Part shown: one piece after another, positions 37,001-50,577 of the stretch
Numbering within the stretch: the first letter of the stretch is position 1
Layout: each line of letters starts with the position of its first letter
Assembly (NCBI GenBank): GCA_022605955.1
Contig: JAKCOZ010000001.1
Location: 76,992,520-77,056,519, forward strand
DNA length: 64,000 nucleotides
Source: Rallus limicola
Taxonomy: Eukaryota > Chordata > Aves > Gruiformes > Rallidae
Direction: 5' to 3'
Program-made: the position numbers and the translations under genes
Notes under the pieces: generated by a model
The model's input: the letters and a program-made list of their open reading frames with translations, nothing else
What the model was told of the DNA's origin: nothing
Database searches by the model: none

Positions 37001-38161
37001 TGAGTGTCAGATTTTTATTGTTCACCTTCCTCACCTTGTCTCCTCCCTGCCTGCTGGATATGGCCAGCAGAATTTTTAGGGTGTTTTGTTTTTTGGTTTT
37101 TTACTTAATGGAGAGCTTAATCTTTCAAGTAGAACAGGAGGAGCAAAAATCTCAGAAAGAGGCATGAAAAAGTCATCTATTAAAACATTTTGTTCAGATT
37201 TCTGCTGAGTAGTAAATCACTGATCACCTTGGCAAACTCACTGGGTATGAGCATCCTGACCTGCTACTGTGCAGGGGACTGGATGCTCCTCCATTCACCC
37301 AGTTCTTACTGGATAAAATTTGTGTAAACATTGCTTTAAACTAGCTGAAAAAAAACCCCAACCCAGATGAAGAACTCTGCCTGCGCCAAGGAGCACTTTG
37401 CTGCCGCTTTACTTGGGAAGGAAAGGAGACGCTCTGTGGGTGGGAAGGGACGTTGCTAAGCCTTGCTATAGATAACAGGGCTGCACCTCCTAAATTGGGC
37501 TGAAGTCAAGCGGCACTGAGGGGGAGAGAGAGCTTTTAAAGTCTTTTTCTTTATGCTCAAGAGGAGCTTGGAGGGAGTGGAGACTTAAACTTTAAGTGAA
37601 TTACTTAAACATTGCTGTTGAAATTGTTCTTCTGCTGAATCCTACAGCTTCATTCCTATGGTAACAAAAGTTAGAATTTCCTAAATAGCTCCTTTTAAAA
37701 ATATAGTAGTAAAAATTAATAAAGACTTAAAAGACCTTGTTCTTCCATGTTATCACAAGGTACGCTACGTGCCCAGAAAGCTCAAGAGGACTGAAAAAGT
37801 ATGAAGCAGGAGGAGAAAAGAAGGGCATGTACTGGATAGCACTGCACAGCTGATGCTTTTCCAACTCATAACTCAGTTGCCTTTGAATGCTCAAAATACC
37901 TCTGCTTAGGAGCCTTTATATTTTGGCCAGAAAAAGAGAGCATGTCCAGCTGCGGCATGTGCTATCCAACTCGCCTTTTTACTGTGTGCGTGCCAGGCTG
38001 AATACTCCAAGTCCCTGTGTTAGCATGCGTGGCGGGCCCAGCCACAGCAAGGTGCGGTTCTCATCTGCCTGGATGGGCTGCGCAGCTGCAGCTCTGGTAT
38101 GTGACATGGAAGCACGTGTGGTTTCTGATGGTGCCGAAGGGAGATGAAAGATAGTAAAGCT

Positions 38162-38220
38162 CCCACAGGCTTCCCCCCCCGCCTCCCCGCCCCCTCCTCC
38201 ACCCGCCCCCATAAATAAGT
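38162..38220 (+). promoter_or_regulatory. C-rich tract followed by TATA-like CATAAATAAG
   Basis: A dense run of C blocks with Sp1/CACCC-type boxes (38169-38209) is immediately followed by CATAAATAAG (38210-38219). The arrangement resembles a GC-box plus TATA promoter within RERG intron 2 and could mark an alternative first exon. No downstream exon is recognised. Confidence 0.2.
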
Positions 38221-41200
38221 GTCTGCTTCTAGGCAGATATGCAAACCATTTCCCTATGCAATCAGGTACATGAGAGACAGGGCTGGTGTCACGTTTTGAT
38301 CACTGGTAATAGCCCAGATGCTTGCGTTTGGGCGAGAGCGCAATGGGTAAAGCGACATCAGTAAATTACCATCCTGCAAAGGGCTTATCCCACCTCAGAA
38401 ATGAGGATATGAGGATCTCACCAACTTGAGTCATTTTAGCATCACAGTTGGGAAAGTCCTGATACGACGTAGATTTGTATCTGTTGGCTTACACTATTTC
38501 CCCCCATCTAAACCAGGATGGGGGATCATAACAGGGAGAAAGATTTGGAAGCTCCTGCAGAGTAAAATTCAAGCAACAGCCAAGCCAGGGAGGCCTACAA
38601 CAAATCTGGGGATATGTCTGAAATACACTACCAGGGATCGCTTCCCAGTTGCAAGGTCTGGGCATGTAGGGAATAGAACTGAATTCAGCACCAAAGGCCC
38701 CTGCCCCCCTTCACAAAAATGTAAAGGTTACTGGGAAAGAAGCCCATTTCAAAGCGATTTGCTACTTCACAAATCCCTGCTCGTATGCTTTCCCCCACTA
38801 GTTTCATTTCAGGGACTTTTGGGGAGGAAACATGAGTTATTAAGGAGTGATTAGTCATCAAGCTTACAGCTCTGCTAGCAACGCAGGGAAAGCTACCACA
38901 AAAGCCTCACAGTCCATGCTGTACCACTGATGTATCTAGGGAGGATTACTGTGATAAGGTGCCTCTGAAATCCAGAGGTGTGGGTGGAAGGAGACTGTGG
39001 ATTTTCTGATGTTTTGTGGGTTGGCTTTTTTAAAAACTGGTGGAGTAAATCAGTTGCTGCTTTTTCCCCTCCCTTTGTTCTTAGGAATGGCAATGATAAC
39101 CAAACGCTTTAAGTGATTATTCAGTGATCAAATTCAACACCCACTATATTAATTGTCCCCTAATGTTTTGCTGGTATAGTGCTCATTAAACAATCACACT
39201 TCTATGCTTTTCAGCCAGGTACAGGTTCACTGAAGGTACTGTGCATGTACGTGTATACGTACCAGTAGAAACGTAACAGTAATTAGGTCACTCTGGGTGA
39301 GGTTTTGTGACAAGCACACAAATAAGCCCCGCTACACCAGGTAATATTGCAAGCAACTGGTTTTGTTAACATGACCTTTTCCCACACCTGTCCAGTGGAT
39401 GACACTGATTCCTGTATGGAAGGCGAGCCCTGAGTTCATGGATCACTAAGTCACTGTCACCCACAAATGTATGGCACAGAGTCCTTCCATGCTGACAAGG
39501 AGAGGGGCTGCAGGTGTAGTTAAGGGGCAGGTAGGGTATACAACTGCAGGGCTCTACTTGGATCGCAGTACCTGTGGCAACCCCAGCACACTGCTTGGAA
39601 AAGTGCCGCCAGAATCACTGCACAGATACAGACTTTTATCCATCAGCTGCATTACAACCAGTTTTTCTTGGACTTTCTCAAAACTGCATTTGTTGACTTT
39701 TGCTAGACAGAAGAGTTTGCCCTAAGTAGCAAGATGGTCTACTTGTTTCTGTTACCTCCCCTCCCTTTCCTCTGCTTATTTTCCTGTCCATGGTCCACCA
39801 TAACCTCGCCCTTGGTGTAGAAATCATTCATGCTATGCTCGACACGTGATCTTCCTTCTGGCTAACGATGAAATAATAAAACAGAATTTCTCTAACCAAA
39901 CTCCAACATTATTCATTCAAGCGTAGCTGCCTTCCCTGTTCCATCTCATTTAACTGCATCTGACGTCGGCTCTACCTGCATCCCCTCTGAGCAGCTGGTG
40001 GCAGCTGTTAGAGCTAAGACTAGTCCTGCTGTTCTTTGTTTCTGTTTAGGTTGGGCTAAATATAGCCTGCTGTTTGATTACTGGGGAATGAATGCCAGGA
40101 TACAAGATTTGTGTGTGCAGCACAGATTTTTCTCTAGTCCTGTGCCCAGCCACCCCCTGCAGCACTTGCCTTGATGAGATAGCCATCCTTTATGCTTCTG
40201 TCTCCTGCAGTGATTGCGAAAGACAACCAAAAAGCTGCCCGATGGAGACTCGGGAGTCCTTTGCCAGTTTACTGTGAAGCTCTGCAGTGTCCTGGTCAGT
40301 GTGCACCTCCCCGCAGGGTCACTGAATGCACTGGTATCTCTCAGGATACTGACCTTAATAGTTCCTTTCAGAAATGCTGAGACTTTTCTTCTTCCACAAA
40401 CTTGTTCTTTACCTCCCAATATCCTGAGTCCCTGCCTACACCTTGCATATACTTTTTTGCTTGATTTCTCAGCTGTTACCCTTCCCTCTCCCAGTGTATG
40501 TTCCCTGAAGTTCATGTGTGGTGAAATCACTTATGCTTTGTACTTTATATGAAAACTTTGCGTTTACAGTTGCCTTTTCAGCCTCCTCACTCAATGTTTC
40601 CTCCCATCTCTGTTTCTCATCTCCAGCTCCTTTGTTACTCTTTGCCCACACTGTCAGTGCATCATTAAAGGCTCAGGCAGTGCATAAGATCCAGATGAGC
40701 AGACCTGGCAGCAGTGACACGATGTAGCAAAGAACAGCCACTCTGAATTGGTTCTTACTGTCCTGAAAACCATTTCCCTGGCTTGGGCTTTGAGGGTGCT
40801 CCAAGCTTTGACTGCTCCAGTCAGTCACTGTGCTACTAACCTGCCAGCTTCATGCAGGTTAAAAAAGGAACCAATGTATATCTTTACATAGCTAGACTCA
40901 GTCATAAAATTGGCTAAATTAACCTATTTTGGCTTTGTAGCAGAGCAGGAGAAACAAGTTATGTCTGTATTTCCCAAGAAAGCTTCATTTTTCTACATTT
41001 ATCTTTGTGCTAACATTACACCTTGCAAAAAGCACACAAAAAAATAAACGTGTAAGTATATGAAAAACTAACACTGCCTTAAAGTAGAAGGAAGAACAAA
41101 ATGCTTTAGACTTCAGCTGAGCTGTGGTTACAGGGCTGTCATTAGCTACTGTTGACTGAAGGTGTTTGTACCCTCTCATTGCATGCCTGGCAGACACTCC

Positions 41201-44200
41201 CAATGGCTGTGGTGAACAGGAGAGTGGAGTGGGCAAGGAACATATGTCATCCACATCCATTTGCCATTTTTATTCCAAGTCCGTGTTTGCTCAGCAATAA
41301 TGACAGTCTTCTTATACCCACTGCTGCAGAGGCAGAGTTACAACTTTGGGAGAAGTCACCCCTCAACTTTCCTTCCCTTTCTAGAGATGGTTTGCAGGGC
41401 ACTTGCAAGGAGTGCTCCCCTTTGTTGGTCTCCTGATTATTAAGACTCCCACACCAGTTCTCAACCTGGCCTGCTGTTTGAACTAGCATTTCTTTTCAGA
41501 AAAATAATCAAGAAGGGGGGATGCATCTATTTCTATCACCTTTTTTATAATTCTGAATGGGGAAAATACTTTTTTGTGATTGTTTCCCACCAGGTAGAAC
41601 GTTCATGCTGCTGCAGTTAGTCTGCAGCTGTTACAGTTTCCAAAAGATTTGCCATGTAGGTGTTGGGAAATGCCATATATTACAGTAGTGACGCTGTAGA
41701 TAACTCATACTCTATGCATACAGTATGAAAAGATGAATGGCAAGAGAACCATGAAGCCCTGGGGAAGGAAGTAATAGATATATTAAACATATGTGCGGCT
41801 TTAAAATGCCATAGAAATTGGCTGGAGTCTCCAGCTGCCTTTCCAGAAATGTTAGACAGTAGTCTGCACATGGGAAAATGAGAGAATATGTTGAAAACAT
41901 CAAGCCTGTTTTTGAAAGCACATGAAGCTCCTGACATTCACAGGTTGTTTTGCTGCTGCCGCTCAGGGGTTGGCAAAGAAGAAGCTGCAGACAAGCAAGA
42001 GCAGAGGCCTGGGGCAGCAACACATTAACTGTGTGGGAACTGTTTAGATAAGTGGCTTGAAAAGTTTTCAAGCTGGAAGGATGCAACTGGAGAGTGCACA
42101 GGATATACTCTCCCAGGGAGGGAGTTTTTCTTTAGCACTTGAACAGCACTCTAGCTTTCCAAAAGGCTGTGGGAACAAGGGCCACTGCCATGACCCTCCT
42201 GCAAGGCACACCACTGTGACTATCCTCAAGCGGCCAATATGGAGACTGAGGTGAAGGAAGGAAAGGCCCAATAGTCTCAAGTCACCGAGGGAACTGTGAC
42301 TCAGGCACTGACAAAGCTTCTTTCCATGATTTCCCCTCTGGGCCAGGGCAGCTGAGATCCGTGCTGCACATGGCTCCCAGGGAGGCAGCAGTTAGCCAGC
42401 ACCCAAGCCCTGGCCCCTGTAGGCCCCATGGGACCCTTACAGCCCTTTGCAGCCCCTATCCACTGCCATTAATAATCAACAGAAAAATAAAGCATTGAAA
42501 TAACGTTTATTTTCATTAAAAACATATTTGGCAGTCCTGTCTTTCACTACTTACCCATTAGGGCTAAATTTCACAGGAGCACAGGCATAAAGAGGAGCTT
42601 TTCTTTACCTTCTTTCCCCCCTTCATGCGGCTGTGTTTGCCATCTAACTCTCAGTAGACCTATAATATAATCTAACATAAAGTTGCAGAACCCCAATCTA
42701 GAGGACCATTTTTGTTAGTAGCTTATCTCTGTGCCTGCCATGGGAAAGAAATATCCCATCCTCGCGGTGGTGGAAGCCAGTTATACAAAGCTGTCAACTA
42801 GGATCTTTTCCTCACCTACCCAGCAATTGACCTGTGCCCTTGAGGAGCTTTACAAGCGAGAACTTCTAGTCTGACATTCGGAGCAGGAAAGTGCAAAAAA
42901 GAATGTAGGAGCCAAAAAATTGGAGCGGGCTATTTATTTCCTCACTGAAATAGGGCTGTGAATAAATAGAAATATATTGGAGAGTCATCACAGAAGAATG
43001 CCATATTAGACCCACGGGGAGCAGAAAAAACCAAACCACACAACACAAAAAACCACCCCAAACCCCCACGCTCTGCAAAACAGGGAACATGGGAGTATGA
43101 GTGCCAAAACAAACACCTTGCATGAACCAACCTCAGTGGCAGAATCTGTGATGCCAAGCACTACTACTTAACCCAACGGGATGCTTGTGGTTACATACGC
43201 TGGAGCTGGTTCTGCTCTAGGCTGAATTCCAACACAAAATAATTTAATAGTGATCCACAGCAGGAGTTTGTCCCACGAGTCCATGTCTGCTAGATCTATT
43301 GCCAGGCAAAGTTTCAGGAAATTTATCTCCGATTAAGAAAACTTGGCCTTCATCTACATGGAGCGTGGTAGGTCACAGGAGATTTTTGAAGAGGAGTGGA
43401 ATATCAGTGTCCTCATTTCTGTATTTGTTTTGAAAGATGTTTTTGGTGACATGTGGTCTCTTACCTGCGGGTAAAGCATTGGGTGCTTGCTTACCTCAGC
43501 TGAAGATCTAGCCCAACAAGCTTCTTTATAAAGCTGGGAGCGAGAAATGGGCTGCCAACCTCCTGCTGCTGTGCCCACACAACCTTTCCCCTTGCTGCAA
43601 GAGGGAGCCAAGAGGTTTGCGTTGTTTCCTTACTATAATCAACAAATTCATTAAAACAGTGTATCGAGAGCTCTTGTAATTCATATCCTAGTGAGTGCAA
43701 CTGCAGATGTGGCCCTTATGTCCACTCCTTCTGTTTATTGATGTTTACCTTGCTGATCAAATGACAAGAGCAGGGAGCACAAGCAATTTCCCCATAAAGA
43801 TGCACAACCCTGAAAGAACAACACCTGCCTCAGAAGAGCCACAGGCAGAAAAGTTGAAGGCATCAAGACACAACTTTACCCAGGACACAGCTTGCTGTAC
43901 TTTAATTATCAAATATTCATATACTGTGTCCTTTTGGTGACTGTGATTAAAGAAACACGCTGAGGCATAGGACTATGCATAGTTCTGGCTAGAGACTAGT
44001 GAACACAGGTTGGCCATAAATGGAAAATAGTCAAAATAGATCAGAAAGAAACCCATGCTTCTGAGATTTCATAAGTGAAGGGTGTAAACCAAAATTCTCC
44101 TTGTTAAGTATCAATGGATATCATTAATGAGCTGTACTGGTGGGATGGGAAAAGAAATTATGCAAAAAAGCAATCCAGGTTTTTTTGCCTCAAAGTAGTT

Positions 44201-44212
44201 ACTAACCCATCT

Positions 44213-44231
44213 GAATGGTTCAGAACCATTC
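44213..44231. repeat. Perfect 19-bp palindrome
   Basis: GAATGGTTC and GAACCATTC are exact inverted arms of nine bases around a single central A. Confidence 0.9.
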
Positions 44232-47200
44232 ACAGGGCGAGGAAGACCTGTCCCAAAAGCACCAGCTGACCTCACTTCTCCTCATATAGCTGATATGATT
44301 GTCTGACTGAAATAACAGCAAGAACTGGCTGAAGCAAGAAATCAAGATCTTGCCTTTAAATAATTTCAGTGCCTCACAGTAATCTCAAATAAGTACATCT
44401 CACACAAGAATACCCTTTTTTTAGTGTTCAGTTGAATTAAGCTAGTCTATTTCCTCACCATCCCCACAGTGCATCCTCAGTATCACTTTGATAATTTCTT
44501 GAATTTTATTTGCAGTTTCTGACCTGGCATTTGAAACAACCAGACCTCTGTCATGAAAACAAACTACCCTTGTTTTAAACATACTTGGTATGATTGCTTT
44601 CTCCATTCATTTTCTATTTAGAATCTAATAAGAGGCACCTGAACTTTGACTCAGCACAACAATAGCAATTCACAGTGATGTGTATGTTGGGAGCAGTTTT
44701 GGGAGTCTCTACTATAAGAAATATAGTCTAGACATGTCTTATGCATAGCTCTGTGGACTTCTAGGGCTCCAAGGAAAAGATCATGCACTGTTTGCACTGT
44801 TTCTTGCTTGAAAAGGCAGACACATTGGATTCGGAGCTAGGAAAGGAGTGTTGTCTGTTCTGTTTTCTAGTCCCCTCTATAGAATAAGCCACTAAATTCT
44901 ACAGGAATTTCATGCTCCTATTTTATTTTCATGCTGAGTCCACAAAGGTGCCTATTTCCTAAGCAATTATAGCACTTATGATGCATATTGGATCTATAAA
45001 GGTGTGGGCGGTTGCTGATCTGCATGATGCAATAAGCATCAGCTCTGGAACAGGCTAGCTTGGCATCCCTTTGAAGATGAAGCAAGCGGCAAACAATTAG
45101 GGAAAATGCAAAACAACCCTAGAGCAATTTCTTAAGTTTTAGCACCTTACAGGTATGGAAGGATCATGAGTTGCCTGCAGAACAAAGCTTCAGTATTGTT
45201 TGGACTGGTTTCATGTTCAATATCATACATCTAACCTCACGTTAGGTCTGTATCTAAAAGACTTTTTAATCACCTAAAATAATTCTGCTTGGCTCTTTTT
45301 AAAGCATTTCTTCAGTTGCCAAATGTTTACTGAATGATACTTTGTAGTAAGCTCTAAAAGTCTTTTAATATCAAGTTTGAGGAACTTTGTTGCACATCCA
45401 AGTGCTGCTATTACTACTTTTTGTTCCAGTGCTGCAGCTTGACCAGGAACTGGCTGCAAATAGAAGCAGAGGACTCATCAGGAAAGAACAACCTTCACAG
45501 CCAAGTTAAAACAGTACATTTCCACCCTAGGTCCTACCTCTAGTTTCTGCACAGGAGGGTAGCTGACATTTACGTTGTTCATAAAGGCAGGGAAAATACA
45601 ACCACCAGCAGCAGGAGTTGAAACAGGGCTTAGGGAAACACTTAACACACCTTGAAACTTGACTGTGCACTGTCATTTTCCGTTCATTCCCATTAATAGT
45701 GTTGCTCTTGGTGGAGGTTAAAAGGCTTTTGTGGATAACAAGACATAGGGGATGGAAAAAAGTTTTGTTTCAAGCGTGGGCAGACTGACATCATGATGTG
45801 TTAAAAGTACTAAATCATTGTGCAATACCAGGACTCTGTTCACTTTAATAGGTGACTCTTAAGAAGCTGGGGTTCTACACTCCTGTGACATTCTAAAGGC
45901 ATATTTCACGTGACATTTCAGAACACTTTAAGCCTGCTGTTTGCAAAAGTGCTGTCAGATCCCAACTGCTCTGCTCAGAAATAAACATTTCCAGGGAAGT
46001 CTCAAACACAGGATGGTCTGTGTGCCTCCCAGAGTACCAACTCATTGAGGTAGTTTTGCACATGGGTGTCTTGTACGGCATAATCCTGTTGCAGCTCTAC
46101 AGTTTCTGAAGAGCCTTATGAATGGTCTCAATATTGACTGGAGAACAAAGTTAACTTTCCTTTTTAAGTGTGAATATTGACCTCTAGAAAAAAAAGGTTA
46201 CCTGCCTGAAGCTTAGTACAGCGTTACATTCTCTAGTACCCTGTTGGATTGCAGGTTTTTTGAGGAAAAAGGCCAGTATCCCAGTAAAAGTGGTGGTACG
46301 TTACCCAAGAGAACAAGTTTAATTCCTGTAAGTAAAGTGCCTGGGCTGCTGGTTTTCAGCTATTCATAATAAAACACAACCCAAAACCCACACTCAAAGG
46401 AAAAAAAAAATCATCACAAAAAGAGGAAAGTTGCATGAGTGCATGGAGCTATTAGGTCACTGTGGGAGTGAGGACTGTCTCCTGCACAATACCTAATACT
46501 TGTTCTGCTCCCACTTTATCCTTGTACCTCTGACGTGAGAGATAACCATTACCAAAAAAGCCTTATGGGTTAGGACACCCTTTAGCTCAGGACAGGAGTG
46601 TGCAGTGAAGACAATGATACTAATGTATTTATGCCTCATATCACTCAAGGACTTTGGTGAAGTACTGGGATACGATCAGGGAATTTGTTACCTCAGCACA
46701 TCATCATGGCCAGTACTTTAAAACGAAAGAAAAAAAAAGATATTGTATCATCCTGAGGCTTTCTGGCACACAGATGATGTGAAACAAGTGTTATTTGCCA
46801 CCTTACAGTAGGATTTTTGCCATCTGTATCTCCAGAAGCCAAGTCACAGCAGCTCCTTCAACTCATGCATTTGAGAGCATTGCTGCCTAAGTATTATCAC
46901 ACAAGCAGTGTGCTCACTATCATACGTCAATATTAAGTGATCCCAGAAAAACTCTGAGTGGACTGTCTGTATGGACTGTCTCCACTCTTCAGGATTCAGT
47001 GCAGGGTTTTCTAGCTGTAGTCTCAGCAGTGAAGAACTTGTCCAGCTTCAAGTAACTCCTGAGGCTCCTAGGATTCTATTTTGCATTGAAAAACATTGTA
47101 TGCCTTTCATTGCAAGGGGGTCAGAGCAGATGATTGCAGCGACCCTGCCTGACTTGAAAATACAATCTTGTTGACCCCAATTACAGTAAATTAAGAATTT

Positions 47201-48357
47201 TTCCCTGGTGCCTATTTGCCTTCCCTCTGCCCCCCTCCCTTGACCTAGATCACTTCTGTAGTCACAAGCCTGTCCTCTGGGCCACTTGAACTTTCCTTTT
47301 TTCTGGTTATCCCTACATGCTGTCTAACCACATGGACCCCCATCTTCATTTTACAAGGCAATTTTTTTTTCATAATACAGTTATGAAATCTCTTTATAGC
47401 ATTTAAGAGAACAATTATGTAACTTTCTGTTTAATAAAACAAATACATATACCTTTGTGGCACAAGGTTAAAAGCATTGGCTGAGTCAATGTTTGGACTA
47501 TGCTACAGGGATGTTAATGAGAACTTGCAAATTTTATGCATTGGAACTCTTTAAAACGAACAGCACAAATTGTGTAGCAGTGGCTCATTTGCAAGAATAA
47601 GGATTAACAAGAGCACGTGGAATAGCAGAATCCAGATGCAATTTCTTCTATAAATTCACATGAAGATCAGAAGAAATATACAGTGCGTTCTGCTGACTCT
47701 TGCCATCATGAATATTTTTACCTCTGACCAGAGTAAAAGATTTGAAAACACATTGGCAAAGAAGCTAAGAGCTAGCACAGAGATGATCCTGCACATGTCA
47801 AGGGGATTAATGGGGGGTGGAGGGGAGAGGAGGAATGGGGGTGGATCTAGAAGTGAGCAGTTTTAGAAAGAAGATCTAAGTCAACACTCTTGGGAAATGA
47901 AAAAGCAAAGTCATGGATCATGTAGAATCTGCAGTGAGACTTTTCTTTCCCCACAAAAATATGTGTTTGGGTCTCCTCTGAATTGTCATCTTTACTTAGT
48001 TTCTATAGCAATGTTTTCACAATTAAGAAGTATTGACTGACATCTAGAAATCAATCCAGAGTCTGTGGAAATCAATAGAAAAGCATGCTTTATTTCTGTG
48101 GGCTCTGGAGCAGGTATCCACAGAGGACGGGGTCAGTTGTTCCATGAATTGTGTCCCACTATGGCAGTTCCCAGGAAGGAGAGGCAGGAGTCTGGGGGTA
48201 CCCCCACACCCAGCGCTAACAGTTTTTCTCAGAAAATAACATAAGGAATTGAAAGACAACACACCATTTAAAAAGCAAGCATTGTAAGGGCAAAACCATG
48301 GACCCAAGGAGAAGTGCAACATACTTCCTTGGTCATAGATGCTGCATTGTTTTACAT

Positions 48358-48903
48358 TCAGAATTTGGAGCATTTCCTCCGAATTCTCCAAAAGCTTATA
48401 ATCTGAAAGAGTTCAGACTTCTTTTCCACCCCTGCCTTGCAACAGACTGGAAATAGCACAGCACTAACAGACCCTTGCAGTAGCATGTACTTCCCATACT
48501 GGGTACAGGCACTGGGCAATGACACGAAGTCACTGACACCAAGCTGTGACAGAGTCCAACCCAGACCTCTCCGGTTCAATCTAGACCCTGACTCCTTGGA
48601 CCAAGGAGTCTCTTCCTGCTGTGTGAGGGGTTTAAACTCTGCTATCAGCATGTCACATTTTACAGGCATGCAAACAGACTTGCCACTGCCTACTGGCTTC
48701 ATCTCTTGGATACAAACACCTAACAGCGTGCTTATCATGGGACAGTAAGGACATGTGCACAGTTTTGTGTTCAACAGTGATCTAAGTTCAAGATGAGTCT
48801 GGCTCAGACTACTCAGAGTCTTAAAAAAACCAAAAAGAGGTGGTTTGTTGAAAGCTTTGGCAAATAAAGCTGTGAGGAGGCAATGATAGTTATTAACACA
48901 CAA
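48358..48903 (-). other. Long antisense open frame in RERG intron 2 (181 codons), probably not coding
   Basis: This is the longest methionine-started frame outside the CpG island, and no family is recognised. It has no clear signal peptide, transmembrane helix or repeat. A minus-strand AATAAA lies 264 nt beyond its end (plus-strand TTTATT at 48089-48094). A 21-bp perfect palindrome (48590-48610) lies inside it. By rough reasoning a frame of this length is expected about once by chance in 64 kb of this composition, so I list it as an observation only. Confidence 0.12.
48590..48610. repeat. Perfect 21-bp palindrome
   Basis: GACTCCTTGG and CCAAGGAGTC are exact inverted arms of ten bases around a single central A. 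Confidence 0.9.
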
Positions 48904-49984
48904 AGCATCAGGGTCACAAATTCAATAAGAGGAACTCTTTAGCTGTGCTGCCTCAAAATACTGAGTTGTGTAAGTGGTGTCAGTGCAGCTCCTGCATTAC
49001 TTCCTCTGAAGAGTATGAGCATCATTTGTCAATCTAAGTTTCAGCTTTCAGTCTGAAAGGTGGAGCTGGACACAACACTGCTTAAAGTAGCCTGAAATAA
49101 CAGTAAGGTAGTAGCAAGGCCCCTCTGTGTTTTTCAGGACATTGCTTAGATTTAACTGTTCAGGCTGGATGTGTCTTCTTTGGGCTGCCTTTCTTTTCTT
49201 AGAAGATTCCTGCAGAATTAATGCAGACATTTCTAAGAACAAGGTTAGGAAAAAAAAGGTGTCTGTGTTTTAAAAAAAACAAACAAGTGTTCTTGCAGCC
49301 ACATTATATAGGTATTCTGGTATCATCATTGCCCAGAGCAGGAACTCAACACATGACAGAGAAAGGTTGGCATGTTAGCAAGGGCATGCTTTTGCTATAC
49401 TACTGAAAGTATACTTGTATTTGGCAGGAAGCCAATGCTTCTTGATGTCCCAAGTTGTGTTTCATATTTTGGAGCTGGGAGATAAACTTTCCTCACAGGT
49501 TTATCCTTATGCAAAACATTCCAGCTCTGGATACAGAACTAGGTTTCTTTTCACGTAAGGAAAAAAAGCAGGCAAGCTGGCATTATTGCCTTTTCCTTTT
49601 TGTGGACACAAATGCACTGTGAAGCGGTAGTGGAGACAAAAGTCCCAAGAAATTAAAAGTAACCAGCAGTTTAGAATTAAGATTGCCTTTCCAATAGTTT
49701 ACCTGAAACAGATTTGTCTCGGGAAGTAGTTCTAGAAACTAAAAATGTAGCTCCCAGTCTCAGAGATCAGTGGCAAAATTTCAGTTGCTTTACTAAGCAA
49801 CTGTCTCCGCACATCAGGGTGAGCCCTTCTCTTCCCATTTGGGCTTTGATGGAGCTTCATCTTTTTTTACACCCAGTGCAACTAGCAATAAGAACTGAAT
49901 CTGTCTCACCCACTTACAGGTGCTTCCCGTGGGGCATGGTCGCAAGGTGCTGGCAAAGGGAGATCTCCCTTCTGCTACCACTGT

Positions 49985-50577
49985 TGTCGTGGTTTCACCC
50001 CGGCTGTGGGCCGAGATCCACGCAGCTGCCTGCTCCTTAAAGTAAAAGAGCAGGAGAAAAAGGAAAGGGGGGGGGGGGGGGAAACAAGGGAAGGGAAAAG
50101 GAAGGGGCAAATAGCCCCAAAACCAAGAAACTAAGAGGCCCATGGGTTGGGATAAGGATAGTTTACTAAGATAACAGAAAGATAAAATATAACAATGCTA
50201 ACAGGACTTTAGAGCAAAAGAATATGAAACTATTGATACACAATGCAGTTTCTCACCCAACCACACAACTCAGGCCGCACCACCCAGAGCCGTCCCGGAA
50301 CCCGACCGTCCCCCAAGACCCTCGCGTCCCGGCCGCTCGCGTCCCAGAACTGCCCCCCTTCTTCCTCCCATCAGCCCCCCTTTTATCCTGGGCAGGACGT
50401 AATTGGCATGGAATACTCTCTTTGGCCCATCTGGGTCACCTGTCCTGGCTTTGACTGTCTGACTGCAACTAGAAACATCAGGGTGTTATCAGCACTGCTT
50501 TCATTTTAACTCCCAAACACAGCATTCCATCTGCTGCTACAAATGAAGTTAACTCTATCCTGACTGAAACCAGGACA
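49985..50577 (-). mobile_element. Solo endogenous-retrovirus LTR with 5-bp target-site duplication
   Basis: A 593-bp element with TG...CA ends (plus-strand text starts TGTCGTGG and ends CCAGGACA) is flanked on both sides by the direct repeat ACTGT (49980-49984 and 50578-50582). I recognise the family as a common LTR of neoavian birds. In its own sense the element runs on the minus strand: a TATA-like GATAAAAG lies at 50380-50387 (reverse complement), and the opposite end carries the U5-like conserved part. No internal retroviral genes remain, so it is a solo LTR left by recombination. The 5-bp duplication suggests an ERVL- or ERV1-type element rather than ERVK (6 bp). It lies inside RERG intron 2, antisense to the gene. 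Confidence 0.88.
50067..50081 (+). repeat. 15-base G run inside the LTR
   Basis: A homopolymer of 15 G within a purine-rich segment of the LTR (50041-50107). It probably expanded after insertion, and its length may be unreliable in the assembly. Confidence 0.85.

Larger units (their letters stand above)
34062..49984 (+). other. RERG: RERG intron 2, first part; no exon recognised
   Basis: Long non-coding stretch downstream of the donor at 34062. I looked for the following RERG exon (the ALVVRFLTKRF region) and for the DTAGQ, NKAD and SAC motifs on the plus strand without success. Open frames here, such as 38426-38854 (plus, 142 codons), 40078-40530 (minus, 150 codons) and 48358-48903 (minus, 181 codons), match nothing I know and are about as long as chance allows in this much DNA. 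G-rich runs occur at 35862-35868, 36018-36031 and 47815-47851. Confidence 0.75.

Noticed and set aside
38426..38854. 142-codon plus-strand ORF in the RERG intron
   Set aside because: Does not resemble any RERG exon or other protein, and no splice or promoter evidence was seen.
39082..39114. Sequence containing 'ITKRFK', briefly suggesting the RERG LTKRF motif
   Set aside because: The surrounding codons do not match RERG, and a stop follows at once.
40078..40530. 150-codon minus-strand ORF in the RERG intron
   Set aside because: No family resemblance, and overlapping frames on the other strand are nearly as long, which points to chance.
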